A DNA stretch of 28,999 nt from Bacteroidales bacterium (GCA_012519525.1 JAAYQB010000040.1:1-28999), one strand, 5' to 3'; shown: positions 16,740 to 26,006, numbered from the stretch's first letter. Translations and numbers: made by a program. The notes: generated by a model from the sequence alone, not told the origin.

Positions 16740-17831
16740 TTAATGAATAAGTTCGTGTATTTTAAAATTAATATCACTCTTGCTGAATAAGTTTTCCATG
16801 CTTTTTTTCTGAACATGTGTAATAAATACTTGTCCAAATTCTTTTTCAGCGACTAAGGACATTAATTTTTCTACACGCTGATCGTCTAATTTATCAAAAA
16901 CATCATCGAGCAATAACAGCGGCTTGATGTTTTTTACATGTTTTAAATACTCATAGTGAGATAGTTTTAAGGAAATTAAAAAGGTTTTTTGTTGTCCCTG
17001 CGAGCAGAACTTTTTTACGGCAAAACCATTCATCATAAAAGAAAAATCATCTTTATGTGTGCCTACGGTAGTGTGTTGTGCTAATAAGTCCTTCTTTTCA
17101 GCATCTTTTAATAAGTAATCTAAGCTGTTGTCGTGCAACATGCTTTCGTATGTAATAGTAACATCTTCTTTTTCTGAAGAAATTTTATTGAAATAGGTAT
17201 TGAAGACAGGAATAAATTCGTTGATAAAAACTTTTCTTTTTTTATAAATCTCATTGCCTAACATACATAATTTATCCGTCCAAATGGCAATAGCATCTTT
17301 ATCATAAAACTTTTCTTCTTCAAAACGTTTTAACAAGATATTTCGCTGTAATAATGTTTTATTGTATTGAATCAGATTGTCCAAATAGATTTTATCGTAT
17401 TGAGAAATAATACTGTCAAAATATTTTCTTCGCAAATCACTTCCGCCATTAATATAATCGCTATCGTAAGGCGAAATCATAACTGAGGGAAACAGTCCAA
17501 TATGGTCGGATAAACGACTGTATTCTTTTTGGTTGAGTTTGAAAATTTTTTTATAATCTCTTTTTTGAATACAACTTACTTTGCTCACTCCGTCTATATT
17601 ATCGGATTGGAAAACGCCATGAATAGCAAAAAAATCAGCTGAAAAATTAATGTTTAATTGATCTAAATTATTAAAATAACTTTTGCACATGGATAAATAA
17701 TGGATGGCATCTAATAAATTGGTTTTTCCAACGCCGTTCAATCCGACTATTCCATTCAGACTATCTGTAAAATCATAATTGGCTTCGCGATAGTTTTTAA
17801 AATTAATTAATTGAATGGATTTTAGATACAT
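16740..17831 (-). CDS. recF: DNA replication/repair protein RecF
   Basis: This SMC-like ATPase binds single/double-strand DNA junctions and helps load RecA at gaps. The 363 residues hold the start LKSIQLINFKNYREANYDF, a Walker A GLNGVGKT (30-37), the ABC signature region CSQGQQK (276-282) and Walker B LLLLDD (305-310) followed by VFDKLDDQR. Length and layout are standard. RecF usually sits near dnaA/dnaN in many bacteria, but here it is the last gene behind the amidase and mlaD, 2 bases after the mlaD stop, so it is likely cotranscribed with envelope genes. Confidence 0.95.
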   Translation of the reverse strand: MYLKSIQLINFKNYREANYDFTDSLNGIVGLNGVGKTNLLDAIHYLSMCKSYFNNLDQLNINFSADFFAIHGVFQSDNIDGVSKVSCIQKRDYKKIFKLNQKEYSRLSDHIGLFPSVMISPYDSDYINGGSDLRRKYFDSIISQYDKIYLDNLIQYNKTLLQRNILLKRFEEEKFYDKDAIAIWTDKLCMLGNEIYKKRKVFINEFIPVFNTYFNKISSEKEDVTITYESMLHDNSLDYLLKDAEKKDLLAQHTTVGTHKDDFSFMMNGFAVKKFCSQGQQKTFLISLKLSHYEYLKHVKNIKPLLLLDDVFDKLDDQRVEKLMSLVAEKEFGQVFITHVQKKSMENLFSKSDINFKIHELIH

Positions 17832-17833
17832 CT

Positions 17834-18739
17834 TTATTTTTTCTTTCTTTCAAAAACAGTAATATTAATATATCGTTTCGGATTGGCTTTAATGTCTTTT
17901 ACCAATTCATCTAAATTAACGATTGTTGTATTCAAGTTTTGATATAAGGAATCATTATGAGTTAGTTGTCCTATTGTCCCTTCTCCTTTTTCGATGTTTG
18001 CCAAAATAGTTTCTAATTGTTTTAATCTGGACGATAAATCGTTCAATACTTGAGGAATATCGGTTTCTTTAAGTGTTCCCGAAAATTGATGTATATTTTT
18101 AATAATACTGTCAATTTCAGAGTCATTGCGCTTAATGGTATTGGTTAACAGTTGAATGTTACTGATGATGTCGTCAATTTTTCCTGAATTAATAACCGAA
18201 TCTAATTGATACGAAATGCTGTTGATGTTTGATATGGAATTTTGTATGTCGCCGCTCTGCATTATATTTTTTAAACTTCCGATAACGGTATCTAAATTAT
18301 TTTTTATTTGATCAAATCCCGATAACATGTTCGGTTTTACATAACCTACAATGGTATCTCCATTCTTAAAATAGGTGGTGGCATTGCCTAATACACATTC
18401 TAATTGTAAAGCTCCGACAATACCCGGCGAAATAATACGAAGTTCGGAATTAGTAGGAATTTTAACTTTTTTATTGACTAAAAAAGTAATTAATACTTTG
18501 TCATTCTTTTCTCCTGTTAATGCAATTTTATCAACAATACCGACAATTACTCCATTGATAGTAACAGAATTAGCTGTCATAAGTCCGGCAGCTTCATCGA
18601 AAACTCCATAATAGGTAAATTGTTTATTAAAAATATTTTTTCCTTTTAAAAAATTAATTCCCCAAATGATTAGAAATAAACTAACAAGTGATAATACAGC
18701 TATTTTGATTTCTTGTGTTTTAAATATTTTTTTTGCCAC
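17834..18739 (-). CDS. mlaD: MlaD-family MCE-domain lipid transport protein
   Basis: The protein has 301 residues. An N-terminal membrane anchor (about 11-33, IAVLSLVSLFLIIWGINFL) is followed by an MCE domain (about 38-120) with YGVFDEAAGLMTANSVTING and PGIVGALQLE. A long helical region with many spaced Ile/Leu (about 130-270) should form a periplasmic coiled-coil or tube. MCE proteins form hexameric channels that move phospholipids between inner and outer membranes in partnership with a permease (MlaE) and an ATPase (MlaF), both encoded at 22712-24270 on the other strand. It starts 4 bases after the amidase stop and is 2 bases ahead of recF. Confidence 0.9.
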   Translation of the reverse strand: MAKKIFKTQEIKIAVLSLVSLFLIIWGINFLKGKNIFNKQFTYYGVFDEAAGLMTANSVTINGVIVGIVDKIALTGEKNDKVLITFLVNKKVKIPTNSELRIISPGIVGALQLECVLGNATTYFKNGDTIVGYVKPNMLSGFDQIKNNLDTVIGSLKNIMQSGDIQNSISNINSISYQLDSVINSGKIDDIISNIQLLTNTIKRNDSEIDSIIKNIHQFSGTLKETDIPQVLNDLSSRLKQLETILANIEKGEGTIGQLTHNDSLYQNLNTTIVNLDELVKDIKANPKRYINITVFERKKK

Positions 18740-18743
18740 GATA

Positions 18744-19916
18744 TTATTGTTTTAAATGTTCTTTTGCTTCTTTTATTGAAATTTTTTCTTCGTTTTTATA
18801 GGCAGTGATAAAGGCATCTTTAAATCCCATTGTTTTTATTTTTTCTAATAAAGCAGTTGCTCCTTCATAGCTTGTTTCTTCGCCGGCAGTATAGCAGTAA
18901 TATTTCCCGTTTTTCCACATGCGGATGTTTTCCAATCCTTTAAATATCGGGTCATTCGTTTTTTTATTTTCTCTTAGACAAGAAATTTGAATACGAAATA
19001 CAACCTCACTGCTTTGTTGTTCTGAAACGATTTTGTTGTCTTTATTTTTGTCTTCTTTATTTTCAGGCAAATCATTGTTTTCAATAAGAATAGGTGTTTC
19101 TATACTTATGTTGTTTTTTTCTTTTACTAACTGAGCAAAAGCTCTAAAGAGTGAATTAGCAATGTCGTTTTGTCCTTTCTCGGAAGCTAAAAAAGCCTCT
19201 TCTTTAGGATTGCTTAAGAAACCGATTTCGACCAATACGCTGGGCATAGTTGTGCGCCAAAGAACTAAAAAACCGGCTTGTTTTACTCCTCTGTCTACTA
19301 ATTTAGTATTGGTTCTAAATTCTTCTTGAATTTTAGATGCAAATTTAATACTTTGATTCAGGTAGGCATTTTGGTATAAGGAAAACAAAATATATGCATC
19401 TGTGGAGTTAGGGTCATAGCCCGCATAATCTTCTTTATAATTCGATTCGTATAAAATGGCAGCATTTTCTTTTTGTGCTACAGCCAAATTAGCCGAATTA
19501 TTATCAGGACTCATTACGAAAGTTTCTGAGCCATAGATAGTGCTGTTATTAACAGAGTTGCAGTGAATGGATATAAAAAGATCAGCATGATTTTCGTTAG
19601 CAATTTGCGTACGTTTTTTTAACTCCACAAAAACGTCGGTTTTACGCGTATATACAACTTTAATGTCTTTAAAATTGCTTTCTATTAATTCGCCAAGTTT
19701 TAAAGCTACTTTTAAATTGACATTTTTTTCATAGACATTCGATTTGCCGACGGCTCCCGGGTCATGACCTCCATGTCCGGCGTCAATAACAACAACTTTG
19801 ATAGGTCCTGCTAACATTTTCGTAGGAGTAGCAATCCCAATCAATAATAAAACACTACATATTAGCGTTATTTTCGATACAATTTTTATTATTGTTTGAG
19901 TTATTTTATTTTTCAT
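18744..19916 (-). CDS. N-acetylmuramoyl-L-alanine amidase (Amidase_3) with SPOR-like tail
   Basis: This periplasmic zinc hydrolase cuts the amide between N-acetylmuramic acid and L-Ala in peptidoglycan, often during daughter-cell separation. The 390 residues begin with a signal or anchor segment (about 16-36). The catalytic domain has zinc ligands H48 (VIDAGHGG), E63 (VYEKNVNLK) and H118 (SIHCNS) and the catalytic E230 (VLVEIGFLSN). A charged Asn/Lys/Asp linker (about 275-305) leads to a C-terminal region with RIQISCLRE, YYCYTAGEETSYEGA and FKDAFITAYKN, which resembles a SPOR domain that binds denuded glycan strands. It is the first gene of the minus-strand operon with mlaD and recF and is divergent from lptD. 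A weak -7-like box (TATCTTTA, 19929-19936) precedes it. Confidence 0.92.
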   Translation of the reverse strand: MKNKITQTIIKIVSKITLICSVLLLIGIATPTKMLAGPIKVVVIDAGHGGHDPGAVGKSNVYEKNVNLKVALKLGELIESNFKDIKVVYTRKTDVFVELKKRTQIANENHADLFISIHCNSVNNSTIYGSETFVMSPDNNSANLAVAQKENAAILYESNYKEDYAGYDPNSTDAYILFSLYQNAYLNQSIKFASKIQEEFRTNTKLVDRGVKQAGFLVLWRTTMPSVLVEIGFLSNPKEEAFLASEKGQNDIANSLFRAFAQLVKEKNNISIETPILIENNDLPENKEDKNKDNKIVSEQQSSEVVFRIQISCLRENKKTNDPIFKGLENIRMWKNGKYYCYTAGEETSYEGATALLEKIKTMGFKDAFITAYKNEEKISIKEAKEHLKQ

Positions 19917-19956
19917 ATTTTGCTAATTTAAAGATAAAGTTTATGTTGTATTTTTA

Positions 19957-19964
19957 TACTTTTG
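19957..19964 (+). promoter_or_regulatory. Bacteroidota -7 box for the lptD operon
   Basis: TACTTTTG followed by CAC matches TAnnTTTG and is about 60 bases before the likely lptD start. It lies in the 107-base divergent gap with the amidase gene. Confidence 0.6.
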
Positions 19965-20023
19965 CACATTAAAGTTTTTACAAAAGTATAATTTTTTTTT
20001 GTATAAAATCCAATTTAATAAAA

Positions 20024-22657
20024 TTGTATAACAATCTGTTGAAAATATATATACGTTTTTTCTTAATTCTGCAAACAATTTTGTTTTCAGGAGCTTTTTC
20101 TATGATAGCGGCTCAAGAAAAAGATAGTGTTAGAGTTACAGATAAAATGAATCGTTTACAAGTTTCTAAAAAACTATCTGTTGTTGACTCTACAGATAGA
20201 ATTTCGAATAGCGATAGCTTACAAAACCTTGATTCCATTCAGAATACGGATAGTCTTTTTAAAGTTTCAAAAGATGCGATAACTTCTACGGTTGATTATT
20301 ATGCTGAAGATTCCATAGTTTTTCACATTAAGAATAAAAAAGCTTTATTACATTATTTGGTTGATGTGAAATATGAAGATATTACGCTAACTTCTAATTA
20401 TATGGAAATTAATTTTGATGCTCAAGAACTATATGCTTGTGGGGTAAAAGACACGGCGGGAAATTTACAGGGAAATCCTTTTTTCAAACAGAATCAAACG
20501 GAATTTAAGTCGCGTGAAATTAAATATAACTTTGACACTAAAAAAGGATTAGTAAGCAATGTAATCACTCAAGAGTCGGACGGTTTTTTGCATGGTCAGT
20601 TAGTGAAAAAGTTGGATGACAGTACCAATTATATTTATCGGGGTTCGTTTACGACTTGTAATTTAGAACATCCGCATTATGGTTTTAAATTTAAAAAAGC
20701 GAAAGCGATAGCCAATGATAAAATAGTTACAGGACCTATTCAGTTACAAATAGCGGACGTTCCCACGCCTTTAGTTGCTCCTTTTGCCATTATTCCTAAT
20801 CAAAAAGGATATAGAAATGGAATTATAATTCCTTCTTATGGCGAATCTGTAGAATTGGGTTTTTATTTTCAAGGGATGGGAGTTTATTTTGCTTTTAGGG
20901 ATAAAGTGGATATAACACTTACTGCCGATATTTATACGCGTGGCTCATTTGCTATTAACGCTAAGTCGAATTATGTTAAACGTTATAAATATTCAGGATT
21001 TATTGATGCCTCTTATAGTAATACACGTTCGGGTGAGCCGACTACTTCTTCATTTATGCAGTCAAATGATTTTAAAATCAATTGGAAACACAATCAAGAC
21101 CCCAAAGCACATCCGCGAAATCGTTTTTCGGCAGATGTTAATTTTATAACAAGCAATTATAATAAGCGTAATATTGTACAAGTAAATGATTATGTTAACA
21201 CTAATTTTACTTCGGCAGTAAGTTTTTCGACAAGCTGGCGAAGTCATTATTCATTGGGAATAAATGCGGATTTATCGCAAAATGTGCAAACGAAATACAT
21301 GCAACTAACACTGCCGAATATTAATTTTAACATTAGTCAGTTTTATCCTTTGAGAAGAAGAATAGTAGTAGGTAAATTACGCTGGTATGAAAATATTTCT
21401 ATGTCGTATAATGTTATTGCTGTCAATAGTATGGGGCTATACGACAGCATACTGTTGTCGCAACAAATACCGAATAATATGAGGTATGGCATTTCGCAGG
21501 CTATTCCTATTTCGAGTACGGTTAAAATATTTAAATATTTAGATTGGAATAATTCGATTCGTATGAACGAATACTGGCAATTTCGAGGTGTAATGCGTAC
21601 ATGGGAACGAGATACAAATGGAAAAGCTAAAATCAATAGAGATACTGTTTATAATTTTTTTGCTACCCATCACGTATCCTATATTTCGACTCTCAAAACA
21701 ACATTGTATGGAATGTATAGTATGAAAAAGGGTAAAGTTCAAGCTTTTCGCCATGAGTTTATTCCTTCTTTATCTTTTAGTTATATTCCTGCGATTAATA
21801 AAAGCCATTTTAAATCGTATTATGATTCGATTGAAAATAAAACCAGAACCTATTCGCCGACAGAAGGATTTTTATTTAGTAAACCTCTTGAAAAACAATT
21901 AGCCGACATAAGTTTAATGTTTGGAAATAGGTTAGAGATGAAAGTACTCAATAAAAAAGACTCTACAGGAGGAAGTAAAAAAATCACATTGATAGAACAT
22001 TTAAGTATTGGTTCTCGCTATATTTTCACTGCCGACTCTATGTGTTGGCAACCTTTGACCATTTCGGCAAGAACAACTATTTTTAAAACATTATTTCTTA
22101 ATTTCAACGCAGGATTAGACCCTTACATTATTGGTACTTCCGGACGAAGAGTCGATACATTTGAAGTAAAACAAAACAAACGCTTATTCCGTTTGTCCAA
22201 TACGGCATTTTCAATATCATTGACTTATTCAATAAATAATCAAACGTTTAAGAAAAAAGAGGAAGGACAAGAACAAGGATTTTCTTCACTTGGCAGTTGG
22301 AACATTGACATAAGTTATGCTTTCAATTACAATCTTTCCGATAATTATCGTTTTTATGTTCTTAATCAACCCGATTCAAACAAATACACAAAAAACATAA
22401 CCAATACTTTGAACCTTTCCGGAAGATTTCAATTAACGGAAAAATGGCGAATTGCATTTACGACGGGATACGACTTTGAAGCAAAAGCTATTTCCGTATC
22501 TTCATTCGATATATACAGAGATTTACACTGTTGGGAAATGGGATTCAAATGGAGACCCTTCGGTTATTTGCGCGGTTTTGAATTTTCTATTAATGTCAAA
22601 GCCGATATGTTAAAAGATTTAAAATACGATTTGACCAAAGACTATAGGGATTATTAA
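20024..22657 (+). CDS. lptD: LPS-assembly protein LptD (Bacteroidota type)
   Basis: This outer-membrane beta-barrel inserts lipopolysaccharide into the outer leaflet. The frame gives 877 residues from a TTG at 20024; another TTG lies at 20039, and no ATG occurs before residue 27, which would lose the signal. So a TTG start is likely, with a signal peptide ending MIAA before Gln. An OstA-like N-terminal domain (about 90-260) has repeated short strands: KKALLHYLVDVKYEDITLTSNYMEI is its opening, then QGNPFFKQ, KYNFDTKKGLVSNVITQ and FTTCNLEHPHYGFKF. The C-terminal about 600 residues form the barrel, ending in amphipathic strands (FEFSINVKADM). mlaE follows 54 bases on. Bacteroidota LptD is longer than the proteobacterial one in the N-terminal part. 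Confidence 0.88.
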   Translation: MYNNLLKIYIRFFLILQTILFSGAFSMIAAQEKDSVRVTDKMNRLQVSKKLSVVDSTDRISNSDSLQNLDSIQNTDSLFKVSKDAITSTVDYYAEDSIVFHIKNKKALLHYLVDVKYEDITLTSNYMEINFDAQELYACGVKDTAGNLQGNPFFKQNQTEFKSREIKYNFDTKKGLVSNVITQESDGFLHGQLVKKLDDSTNYIYRGSFTTCNLEHPHYGFKFKKAKAIANDKIVTGPIQLQIADVPTPLVAPFAIIPNQKGYRNGIIIPSYGESVELGFYFQGMGVYFAFRDKVDITLTADIYTRGSFAINAKSNYVKRYKYSGFIDASYSNTRSGEPTTSSFMQSNDFKINWKHNQDPKAHPRNRFSADVNFITSNYNKRNIVQVNDYVNTNFTSAVSFSTSWRSHYSLGINADLSQNVQTKYMQLTLPNINFNISQFYPLRRRIVVGKLRWYENISMSYNVIAVNSMGLYDSILLSQQIPNNMRYGISQAIPISSTVKIFKYLDWNNSIRMNEYWQFRGVMRTWERDTNGKAKINRDTVYNFFATHHVSYISTLKTTLYGMYSMKKGKVQAFRHEFIPSLSFSYIPAINKSHFKSYYDSIENKTRTYSPTEGFLFSKPLEKQLADISLMFGNRLEMKVLNKKDSTGGSKKITLIEHLSIGSRYIFTADSMCWQPLTISARTTIFKTLFLNFNAGLDPYIIGTSGRRVDTFEVKQNKRLFRLSNTAFSISLTYSINNQTFKKKEEGQEQGFSSLGSWNIDISYAFNYNLSDNYRFYVLNQPDSNKYTKNITNTLNLSGRFQLTEKWRIAFTTGYDFEAKAISVSSFDIYRDLHCWEMGFKWRPFGYLRGFEFSINVKADMLKDLKYDLTKDYRDY

Positions 22658-22711
22658 GAATAATAAATAATTAAAACAAACGTTTAAAGTAATGTTTATA
22701 TAAATACACGA

Positions 22712-23515
22712 ATGAGTAAGACACCCACACTAAGATTAGGATTGATAGTTGACAATAAACGTCTCAATGTTGTTGAAACTTTATTGCATCGCATCGGGGA
22801 GTATTTATTATTAATGAAACGAGTTGTGGCTAAGCCCGAAAACGGCAAATATTTTAGAAAACAAGTAGTAGATGAAATTAATGGTTTATGTATCGATTCT
22901 TTACCCATTGTTATTATTATATCGGTATTTATGGGTGCTGTAATTACAATTCAAACCAAATTACAAATAGAGAATCCTTTACTTCCTACATGGACAATCG
23001 GTTTTGTCGTACGTCAATCCATTGTTCTTGAGTTTGCTCCGACCATTGTCAGTATTTTTCTGGCGGGAAAAATAGGTTCACAAATAGCATCGGAAATAGG
23101 AACAATGAAAGTTACCGAACAAGTTGATGCATTGGAAACCATGGGAATCAATTCGGCTTCTCATTTGATTTTTCCAAAAATATTGGCGTGTATCTTTACC
23201 AATCCTTTATTAATAATTATCAGTATATTTTTAGCAATATTAGGAGGTTGGGCAGCTGCCGAATTTTTAGGGACTATTCCTCCTTCTCAATACATTGAAG
23301 GAATTAGGTCTTGGTTTGTGGCTCGCGATATTTATTATGCTTTGGTCAAAACGTTCTTTTTTGCTTTTTTAATGGCATCTATTGCAGGTTATTGGGGATA
23401 TAAAACAGTAGGAGGAGCTTTGGAAGTAGGAAAAACAAGTACGCAAGCTGTTGTAACAAGCAGTTTTATGATTTTACTATTCGATTTGTTATTAACAGAA
23501 TTATTTCTCGGATAA
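22712..23515 (+). CDS. mlaE: MlaE-family ABC transporter permease
   Basis: This inner-membrane permease of the phospholipid-transport (Mla) ABC system has 267 residues. It carries about five hydrophobic segments, with the family marks SVFMGAVITIQT, LAGKIGSQIASEIGTMKVTEQVDALETMG (the cytoplasmic coupling region) and SIAGYWGYKTVGGALEVGKTST. The first about 22 residues are polar and look like an extension relative to typical MlaE, which starts near IGEYLLLMKRV; an internal TTG could give the shorter form. It is directly followed by mlaF (2-base gap). The matching MCE protein gene, mlaD, is on the opposite strand about 4 kb away. Confidence 0.93.
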   Translation: MSKTPTLRLGLIVDNKRLNVVETLLHRIGEYLLLMKRVVAKPENGKYFRKQVVDEINGLCIDSLPIVIIISVFMGAVITIQTKLQIENPLLPTWTIGFVVRQSIVLEFAPTIVSIFLAGKIGSQIASEIGTMKVTEQVDALETMGINSASHLIFPKILACIFTNPLLIIISIFLAILGGWAAAEFLGTIPPSQYIEGIRSWFVARDIYYALVKTFFFAFLMASIAGYWGYKTVGGALEVGKTSTQAVVTSSFMILLFDLLLTELFLG

Positions 23516-23517
23516 GC

Positions 23518-24270
23518 ATGTTAAGTGTAGAAAACGTATATAAATATTTTGATGGAAGAGAAGTCTTGCACGATATTAATTGTAGTTTTGAGCAAGGGAA
23601 AACGAATTTAATTATCGGACAAAGCGGATCGGGGAAAACGGTTTTAATGAAATGCTTAATAGGACTATACGAAGTTGATAAAGGAAAAATATTCTATGAT
23701 AATCGTGATTTTTATGCTTTGACAAAACAAGAGCGTAAAAACATAAGACGCGAAATGGGCGTGCTTTTTCAAGGAGGAGCTTTGTTCGATTCTATGACAG
23801 TGAAAGAAAATGTAGTATTTCCTATGATTATGCTTTCCGATATGACAGACGCAGAAAAAAACGACCGCGTTGATTTTTGTTTAGAGCGTGTAAACTTAAA
23901 AGATACGCATCAGCTTTATCCTTCACAATTAAGTGGAGGAATGAGGAAACGTGTTGCTATAGCTCGCTCTATAGCATTGAATCCGAAATACTTATTTTGC
24001 GATGAACCCAATTCGGGTTTAGACCCCAAAACTTCTCTTGTGATTGATGAGTTAATTTCTGAAATCACACATGAATATCAAATGACTACCGTTATTAATA
24101 CTCACGATATGAATTCGGTAATGGCAATAGGCGAAACGGTATCCTTTATTTTTGAAGGAAAACTTTGGTGGAAAGGAACAAAAGAGGAAGTATTACATAC
24201 TGATAATGAAGAGTTAAATAACTTTGTGTATGCGTCTAAATTTGCACAACAATTAAGAAATACCCAATAA
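23518..24270 (+). CDS. mlaF: MlaF-family ABC transporter ATP-binding protein
   Basis: This cytosolic ATPase powers the MlaE/MlaD lipid pathway. The 250 residues show Walker A GQSGSGKT (34-41), the Q-loop region GVLFQGGALFDSMTVKENV, the signature LSGGM (from 138), Walker B region YLFCDEPNSGLDP and the switch His in NTHDMNSV. The FQGGALFDS segment is a hallmark of the Mla/Ttg2A group. It starts 2 bases after mlaE and its stop is directly followed by the ATG of the CvpA gene. Confidence 0.94.
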   Translation: MLSVENVYKYFDGREVLHDINCSFEQGKTNLIIGQSGSGKTVLMKCLIGLYEVDKGKIFYDNRDFYALTKQERKNIRREMGVLFQGGALFDSMTVKENVVFPMIMLSDMTDAEKNDRVDFCLERVNLKDTHQLYPSQLSGGMRKRVAIARSIALNPKYLFCDEPNSGLDPKTSLVIDELISEITHEYQMTTVINTHDMNSVMAIGETVSFIFEGKLWWKGTKEEVLHTDNEELNNFVYASKFAQQLRNTQ

Positions 24271-24798
24271 ATGTTAAAAATAATTGACATACTCATTATT
24301 CTCCCTATGATTTGGTTTGGATACAAAGGAATCAAAAAGGGGTTTATTTATGAAATTTTTTCTATACTTGCTTTGTTAGTAGGAGGTTGGGGAAGTATTT
24401 ATTTGTCTCGTTTTACTGAAACTATTCTTGGAATCGAAACGGAAACGGGATATTTACTGTCGTTGGGAATTACTTTTTTTGCATGTATTATCGTTGTGTT
24501 TTTAATTGGAAGATTGGTTAAGTTTGGTGCTACTTTGATTATTCCCGAAATTTTTGATAAAATATTAGGACTTATTTTTGGAGCATTTAAAATATTGTTT
24601 TTCGCAGGCATTGTTTTTTATTATATAACCGCTGTTGACACTCAAGAAAAAGTACTAACTCCCAATGCAAAAGAAAAAATAATGTTATATCGTCCTGCTT
24701 ATTCTTCGGCTAAATTTTTATTGCCGAAGATTAAAACGATACACACTACGATTAATAAAGAAAAAAAATCGTTTGACAAACAAAATATGGCAGATTAA
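24271..24798 (+). CDS. CvpA family membrane protein
   Basis: The 175 residues include four hydrophobic segments (about 2-20, 28-45, 62-85 and 100-120), opening with IDILIILPMIWFGYKGIKKGF and a GLIFGAFKILFFAGIVFYY segment, as in CvpA-family inner-membrane proteins. In E. coli CvpA is needed for colicin V production, but in general it is a widespread envelope protein of unclear function. A charged soluble tail follows. The start codon is directly after the mlaF stop, and wecB follows after 3 bases, so it belongs to the lptD-mlaEF-wecB transcript. Confidence 0.82.
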   Translation: MLKIIDILIILPMIWFGYKGIKKGFIYEIFSILALLVGGWGSIYLSRFTETILGIETETGYLLSLGITFFACIIVVFLIGRLVKFGATLIIPEIFDKILGLIFGAFKILFFAGIVFYYITAVDTQEKVLTPNAKEKIMLYRPAYSSAKFLLPKIKTIHTTINKEKKSFDKQNMAD

Positions 24799-24801
24799 GT
24801 C

Positions 24802-25962
24802 ATGTATAAAATAATATCTATATTAGGTGCTCGTCCTCAATTTATAAAAGCAGCAGCTTTATGTAGAGCAATCAAAGAAAGCTATTCGTTTCAATTAGAG
24901 CATTATATTTTGCATACGGGACAACATTATGACGATAATATGTCGGCTGTTTTTTTTGAAGAGTTGCAATTGGATTCGCCTCTTTATCATTTGGATATAC
25001 GTTCCGACAACAATGTTTTTCCAATGCAAGAGGCTGCCGATAGGATAAAAGACATTCTATTAACGGAAAAACCTTCGATGATTGTAGTGTATGGCGACAC
25101 TTATTCTACTTTAGCGGGAGCCATAGCTGCCGAAAAAACAGGGATTCCATTGGCTCATATTGAGGCGGGAATGCGTTCTTACGATGAAACTATGCCCGAA
25201 GAAATAAATAGAGTAGAAACCGATAAATTAGCTACTTACTTGTTTTGCTCAACACAAACGGCAGTAAAAAACTTGCAAAAAGAAGGATATTCTCTTCACA
25301 CACATCCTCCTTATCACTCGAAAAATAAAAAAATTATGTTTTCGGGAGATATTATGTACGATAATGCACTGTATTTTTCAAATAAAAACATACGATTAAA
25401 TTCTCAACTTCAAAATTTACTACAAGAAATACCTTCTTATGTATTAACGACATTGCATAGACAACATAATACCGACAATGCGTATCGTTTAAAAGAATTT
25501 ATTCAGGGATTATTATTAATAGCTGAAAATAAACAGCATATATTGTTTGCTGTTCATCCGCGTACAAAAAAAATGATGCAAACATTTTTAGACGAAAAAA
25601 ATTATAACACCTTCTTATCCGATGAATACATACATTGCGTTGAGCCTCTTTCTTTTTTTGAAATGATGTATATGGAAAAAAATGCACGAATGATTATTAC
25701 TGATTCGGGAGGAGTACAAAAGGAGGCTTATTTTTATAAAAAACCTTGTATTATTATTCGAGATGAAACGGAATGGGAAGAATTGTTAACCTATCATGTT
25801 GCTCGTCTCAGCGATGCTAAGGCGGAGGCTATTTTACAAAATTACTTGTATTTTATTCAACATTCACCCGTTCATTTTCCCTTAATATTTGGGAATGGAA
25901 CCGCAGCTCACTATATATGCAAAGAAATTATTGAGATATTGGAAAGTGAAAATATCTCATAA
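24802..25962 (+). CDS. wecB: UDP-N-acetylglucosamine 2-epimerase (non-hydrolysing)
   Basis: This cytosolic enzyme interconverts UDP-GlcNAc and UDP-ManNAc, giving a precursor for surface polysaccharides. The 386 residues have the GT-B-like epimerase features: SILGARPQFIKAAAL, TGQHYDDNMS, VYGDTYSTLAGA (D99), HIEAGMRSYDETMPEEINR (E121 and E133/E134), the histidine H219 in LHRQHNTD, and TDSGGVQKEAYFYKKP for UDP binding. These correspond to residues found in E. coli WecB. Length fits the family. It closes the long plus-strand envelope operon; no partner ManNAc dehydrogenase (wecC) is present in the window. Confidence 0.93.
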   Translation: MYKIISILGARPQFIKAAALCRAIKESYSFQLEHYILHTGQHYDDNMSAVFFEELQLDSPLYHLDIRSDNNVFPMQEAADRIKDILLTEKPSMIVVYGDTYSTLAGAIAAEKTGIPLAHIEAGMRSYDETMPEEINRVETDKLATYLFCSTQTAVKNLQKEGYSLHTHPPYHSKNKKIMFSGDIMYDNALYFSNKNIRLNSQLQNLLQEIPSYVLTTLHRQHNTDNAYRLKEFIQGLLLIAENKQHILFAVHPRTKKMMQTFLDEKNYNTFLSDEYIHCVEPLSFFEMMYMEKNARMIITDSGGVQKEAYFYKKPCIIIRDETEWEELLTYHVARLSDAKAEAILQNYLYFIQHSPVHFPLIFGNGTAAHYICKEIIEILESENIS

Positions 25963-26006
25963 GAGAAAAGATAGTAAAAACTTGTGTTTTGTTTCAAAAA
26001 AAATTA

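Noticed and set aside
12409..19980. A shared 14-mer CATTAAAGTTTTTA near two promoters (12409-12422 and 19967-19980)
   Set aside because: It lies on opposite sides of the two -7 boxes, is AT-rich, and has no consistent spacing, so a shared regulatory site is not supported.
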